Positions 59,861 through 64,000 of a stretch of DNA of 64,000 bases are shown here, piece after piece (the first letter of the stretch is position 1; each line of letters opens with the position of its first letter). The notes under the pieces are model-generated. The model was not told the DNA's origin. It made no database searches and saw only the letters and a list, made by a program, of their open reading frames with translations. Source of the DNA: Valencia hispanica (lineage: Eukaryota; Chordata; Actinopteri; Cyprinodontiformes; Valenciidae); assembly GCA_963556495.2 (NCBI GenBank), contig OY747702.1, positions 19,921,903-19,985,902 on the forward strand, in the 5' to 3' direction. The position numbers and the translations under genes are program-made.

Positions 59861-60879
59861 CTTGGTTAGTGTAGGAGTCTTTTTTCAGCTTGCTAACTGA
59901 TGGTTTGCAGCAACAAGGTGGCGAGACAGAGTGTTTCATTAGTCTGTGCTCCATACTGCTGTAGAAAACTCTGGCCACTCTGACACTGCTGATTCTGATG
60001 ATGCTGATGCCTCATCTTACAGGTACTTCATAATGGAGGAACAGTATAACATAATATTTCAAAGCTCTCAAAACCTTGATATCGGAAAAAAGCAAATGAT
60101 GATGACACGTGTATAAGAAGCTGGTATTAACTGGCTATTTATCTACATTTGACTGCTTTCCGACTGCAGTTCAAAAGCCAGAACAATTAATAAGAGACAA
60201 GTGCCTCTCCTCCATTCTTTTAACATCACTGCCCTAATTCTTTAGTTATTAGAATTATTCACAAACTGCCAAATTAGAGTTTCCTGTAAGCAAATAAAAA
60301 TGTGTTTGTTCTTTCTCCCAAATGACCAGCATTGTGCAGCAATATGGTGGTGCTGCATTACTATGTGCTCCACACAGCCAGAGAAAACTCCAGCCACTGT
60401 GCCACTTTCTTTGGGATCATATTTAATTGACTTTAAGCTGTACGAATGGTTTGACAGAAAATGTTATCTGTTTTACAAAATATGTAAAACCTAGTGCGAG
60501 TAAATGGCCTCTGCCCAGTACCCACTTAATCCTGTTTAGGTTGTCGGAGGGGAGTGGGTGGGTTATCTTGTCAGTAAATAAACCAGAGGAAGGGCAGGAA
60601 CACCACACTCCCAGGTAAGGACAATTTAGTGTAATCAGTTACCCTAGCATGCATGTTTTTTGGAGAAACTGTATGCAAAGTACGATCAAGTAAATTCCAC
60701 ACAGCTCCGAACAAGTTCTCAAAAGCACCAATTTAAAGATTTCCAACCAACAAGTAAAGGCCTTTGATAGGAGCATAAATCATCCATAAATAACCAAGTT
60801 TTACGAAGTTTTCATGGAAACCAGAAAATAAAAGTAATGTTTTTGATCGTCACTCTGTGACATCATACTGCAGGCAAGA
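59861..60879. other. Non-coding; faint internal repeat
   Basis: CTGTGCTCCATACTGCTGTA plus GAAAACTCTGGCCACTCTGA (59944-59984) resembles TATGTGCTCCACACAGCCAG plus AGAAAACTCCAGCCACTGTG (60360-60400). This may be two pieces of one unknown repeat. Confidence 0.4.
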
Positions 60880-61420
60880 GATTATCACAATGCAGAGCTG
60901 GATTAAGCTGCTAATTTTACAAGGTCTGCAAATGTCGACGACAGAGTGGCGTTCTCGTGGCCCTGAGACAAAGACAGCGAGAGCGATGTCTGCAGCGGAT
61001 ATCTGCGGCAACGAGATTAGTCTGGTAATTAACCACAAAGCAATTATCGGTTGGTTGGATGAGAGGAGCGTCTCAGGGAAGGTGTTTCTTGACGTGTTTA
61101 ATAGGTGTTGAGTAGTTTGATCAGTCAACAGTAGTTGTTTCTGAAGCCCGCCGTCCAACGGTGGTTGATCCAAAGCTGATGCGTGCGCCAGCCGAGAAGT
61201 CAATTAATTAGACTGTTGCTCTTCCTTTCATCCACTTTTCATTAACCTCCATTGACACGTCGGTGGAGCTGGTGCACAGGTTTACGACTGCGTCGGGATT
61301 AACGAGGAAGTGGGAAGTTGGCAATAAACAAAGTTGCCAGAGGAAGGAGATTTCCCTGGATACCTCACACTTTCAGTCTACATCTGCAGTAACTCATATC
61401 CATGTTAAGAGAAAAAACAA
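60880..61420. promoter_or_regulatory. Candidate conserved non-coding element
   Basis: Repeat-free and relatively CpG-bearing, with clustered homeodomain-type cores (GGTAATTAACCACAAAGCAA, CAATTATCGG, TCAATTAATTAGAC) and a RUNX-like AACCACAA. It lies about 2 kb downstream of the teneurin exon in transcription direction. Composition suggests selection, but conservation was not tested. Confidence 0.35.
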
Positions 61421-61449
61421 CCTTTCAGCACTATATCAGCCAGTAAAAC

Positions 61450-62700
61450 ATGACTATTGATGTACAATGTCTTGCAAACAAATATATATATACTCCCTGA
61501 ACCTTTCCATATTTTGTGTGTTCCAACCGCAAACCACAACAAGCTTTATTGGGATTATATGTGACAAACATAAAGTGCATAGTTCTAAAGTGAATGGAGA
61601 AGGATTTCTGTTTACAAACAAACATGAAAGATTTGGCATGCAATGGTATTCAGCCTTCTTTTCTCTGAAACCTCTCAATAAAATCTTACGCAATCAAATG
61701 AATTAACAAATAGTGTCCACCTGTGAACAACTCAATTTATTCATAAATACAACTGATCTGTGAAGGCCTCAAAAATTTGTTATAGAACATTTGTGAACAG
61801 GTGGTATCAATAATAAAAATGAACAACTCAGTTAGGTCAGAGATAAAGTTGAGAAGTTGAAAGCAGAGTTAGCAGTTAAAGATGCTGTTCCATCTATCTG
61901 AAAATGAAGTTTGGCACAGCTACAAACCTACCAAAGCATGGTACTCCACCTAAAATGCAATCAGAGAACCACAAGGTTTCCATGGTGGTTCTAGGGGAGC
62001 TGGAGAGAAGCATAGATTTCTGTGGTGGGGAAATCTGTTGAGAAGACATCCATTAGTCGTGCATGCAGACAATCTGGTGTTTATGGAGGACTTGCAAGAA
62101 GAAAGCCAATGCAGTAAGAAAGCCTTAAGAAGTCCAGTCATCATAAGCCTGGTATGGGATGCAGCAATCTTAGAAGAAGGTGCTCTGGTTTGATGAGAGT
62201 AAATGGTAAGTTTGTGGTCTGCATGAAAAACACTGTGAGTGATGAAAAATTACCATCGTACATGCCACTGAATACACCATTGCCATTGTAATACATGGTT
62301 GTGGCAGCATTATGCTCTAAATAGATAAGTGAATAAATGTCATTTGCAAAATCAACTGGAGGATGGACAGAGCAAAATTCCAGAAAATGTTGGAAGGAAA
62401 TCTTGGCAGCAAAATACTTGAGTGGGATGGAGGTTCTTCTTACATAAGAACAATGATCGAAAGATAAAGCCAGAGCTTAATTGTATTGTTTTAAAGGAAA
62501 ATGTCCATACCAAGCCTTATTATGATTTGTGGCAGGATAGAAATGATTTTGAAAACCAATGTTCCCTTTGCTTTCCCTTCACAATTAGATTTGATTTTGT
62601 GTTGGGCCATGACAACAAAATCCCAAATAATCGCATAGAAATTTGTGGTCGTAACATGAGAAAATGTAAAAAATCTCAATGTGTATGAATTCTCTTGCTT
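61450..62700 (+). mobile_element. Tc1-type transposon relic, almost full length
   Basis: The left arm has CTTGCAAACAAATATATATA and CCATATTTTGTGTGTTCCAA; the right arm has TTTGTGGTCGTAACATGAGA, so the ends are still recognisable as inverted partners. Between them are eroded transposase blocks: TTAGTCGTGCATGCAGACAA, CAAGAAGAAAGCCAATGCAG, AGAAGAAGGTGCTCTGG and GTTGTGGCAGCATTATGCTC. The frame is broken in many places. Confidence 0.85.
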
Positions 62701-63167
62701 AGCAAACACTGAGAAAATCAGAAACCCAAGTCAGAGACCATGCATAAAATAGCAGTGCTCGACATATTGTGTTCTGCTTTGTTTGCCATCACCAGAGGAA
62801 AGCATAGGTACTAAAATTGAGTAACAGTGAATGGGCTCTGTCAGTGCAAACCTTTTCTGATATCACCAAGAGATATCAAGATCTGTTACGCTCCATTGTT
62901 TCAATATACAAAAATACGTGTTGAGAATTCAAAACATAAGTGATTTAAAAATTGTGCACTCTGAATCTTTTGTGTGAGTGCTATTGATAATAAAAACAAG
63001 GGTCGCTCTCTTGGGGGATTCCAACTAATCATGAACAGATTCAAACAATCAATATAATGGTTTTCTGTCATCATCTCAACACAAACTCATTCCTTTGACA
63101 GACCATACTCTTTTCTTTCTTTAACCTTAAACATCTGAACAGTGCTTTGACTCATCGTGTTTCCTAC
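62701..63167 (-). other. Intron downstream of the teneurin exon
   Basis: Starts (minus strand) with the donor GTAGGAAAC right after the exon. No other feature. Confidence 0.6.
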
Positions 63168-63461
63168 CTGAATCGTCGTCAGACTTGTTGTCATTCTCTG
63201 AGTCGGTGAGGGTGAGAGCGGAGTTCTCACGGCTGGACACGCCTGAGCTGCGGCGAGATTTTACACCTGCGCGTCCGGCCCACAGCTGAATGGCTCGCTC
63301 TGGAGACAAAGGGCCCTCTGGGTCCGAGTCCGCGTCTGAGCCGGCGCTGAGGGAGTACCCCCTCTGGAGAAGGCCCAGGTCAGGACAGTAGGGAACAGCA
63401 GCGGGATGCGGAGGTGGAGTTTGCTCACAAACTCCCAACTCAGCCAGGGTGAAGTTACCCC
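63168..63461 (-). CDS. tenm2: Teneurin N-terminal (intracellular domain) exon, tenm2-like
   Basis: A 294-bp internal exon, phase 1 at both ends (GG, 97 codons, G). The acceptor is CCCTCCTCACAG ending at 63462; the donor GTAGGAAAC begins at 63167. The peptide starts [20 protein letters not shown] and includes [40 protein letters not shown] and [20 protein letters not shown]. These are hallmark blocks of teneurin intracellular domains (NFTL-x-x-LGVCE, GYS-x-x-x-GSDAD, LSP-E-A-x-x-[11 protein letters not shown]). AELGVCE, KSRRSSG-x-SSREN and NDNKSDDDS favour teneurin-2 over 1, 3 and 4, from memory. Teneurins are single-pass synaptic adhesion receptors; this cytosolic part precedes the membrane helix. 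No start codon is here; an upstream exon lies beyond 63462. The rest of the gene is not in the window. Confidence 0.93.
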
Positions 63462-64000
63462 CTGTGAGGAGGGGGAAAAAGTAGACAGAAAAAGGGATTA
63501 CAAAAAGCTTTGCACATAAATGTTGTGAAATGCACAAACAACTATTCCTAAAAGCTAATGCACACGCATATCTACAAAACAAACCCACAATCACACGCAG
63601 AGAAGCACACTAATTATGAAATTATGGAGGTGGAGGATGAAAATTGGGCTTTGTTGTGGCAGGCAGGAGGGGGGGAGATGACGCAGCATGAATCAGGCAC
63701 AAAATTCAAGCTAGCTGCTGGAAGAAATGTGTACTGGCCTGCAGGCCTGTTAGGGCTGGCTTTGAAAACCTGCTTCCCTCACTTTTCTGATCCACACTGA
63801 CTTTTATGAGCTGTTGATGTGATATCAAAGAGCTGTTCACTTAAGCCCTTATAGATAGTAGTGGAGCTGCTTTAGTTGCCTTCTGGGTTTGATCATCTCC
63901 CCACCTAGTTGCCTTCACATGTTGGACCCCAGGCTTACTGAGTATACCGCAGTCCGCTGCAGTTCTAGGCCCGAAGCTCAGCACTCTTTCCCCCTTAAGA
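63462..64000 (-). other. Intron upstream of the teneurin exon
   Basis: Begins with the pyrimidine tract and AG acceptor (minus strand) next to the exon. No further exon or repeat recognised. Confidence 0.6.

Overview
This window is vertebrate nuclear DNA, almost certainly from a teleost fish. It is AT-rich, has no operon-like gene packing, and carries typical fish repeats: Tc1-type transposons, L2/CR1-group LINEs with short tandem 3' tails, hAT elements with 8-bp target duplications, tRNA-derived SINEs, and long (AT)n and (CATC)n microsatellites. I cannot name the species.

Host coding sequence is scarce. The only clear host exon is at 63168-63461 on the minus strand. It encodes part of the intracellular N-terminus of a teneurin and is closest to teneurin-2 (tenm2) from memory of the family. 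A second candidate, a 51-nt minus-strand exon at 33339-33389, has strong splice sites and the same phase (1-1), so it could be an alternative tenm2 microexon. If so, positions 1-63167 are mostly downstream intron of tenm2, and 63462-64000 is the preceding intron.

The rest is a transposon-rich intron. Left part (1-33 kb): Tc1 relics at about 4.1, 6.3-8.0 (split by a LINE), 13.6, 24.3, 27.3, 29.9 and 32.6 kb; LINE 3' ends at 6.7, 16.8 and 18.2 kb; an unusual LINE-tailed element with two tiny membrane-type ORFs at 11.8-13.1 kb; SINEs at 13.2 and 14.1 kb; a MITE at 14.5-15.05 kb; and a remnant with THAP-like and P2X7-ballast-like fragments on opposite strands at 9.3-9.6 kb.

Middle (35-51 kb): a dead minus-strand LINE with part of a hAT element; a ~5 kb unclassified repeat (37.1-42.1 kb) built from ~145-bp units with a ~1.5-1.6 kb higher-order duplication; a 691-bp MITE with perfect inverted ends; a nearly complete Tc1 element (43.2-44.75 kb); and a hAT-type element (45658-50651) with matching 8-bp target duplications, into which a 3.6-kb LINE with a 989-codon endonuclease/reverse transcriptase frame has jumped.

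Right part (51-64 kb): possible conserved non-coding stretches (51.9-52.7 and 60.9-61.4 kb), more Tc1, SINE, hAT and LINE relics, and the tenm2 exon. The repeat families record several rounds of nested insertion; the host gene is a neuronal adhesion receptor with typically very large introns.
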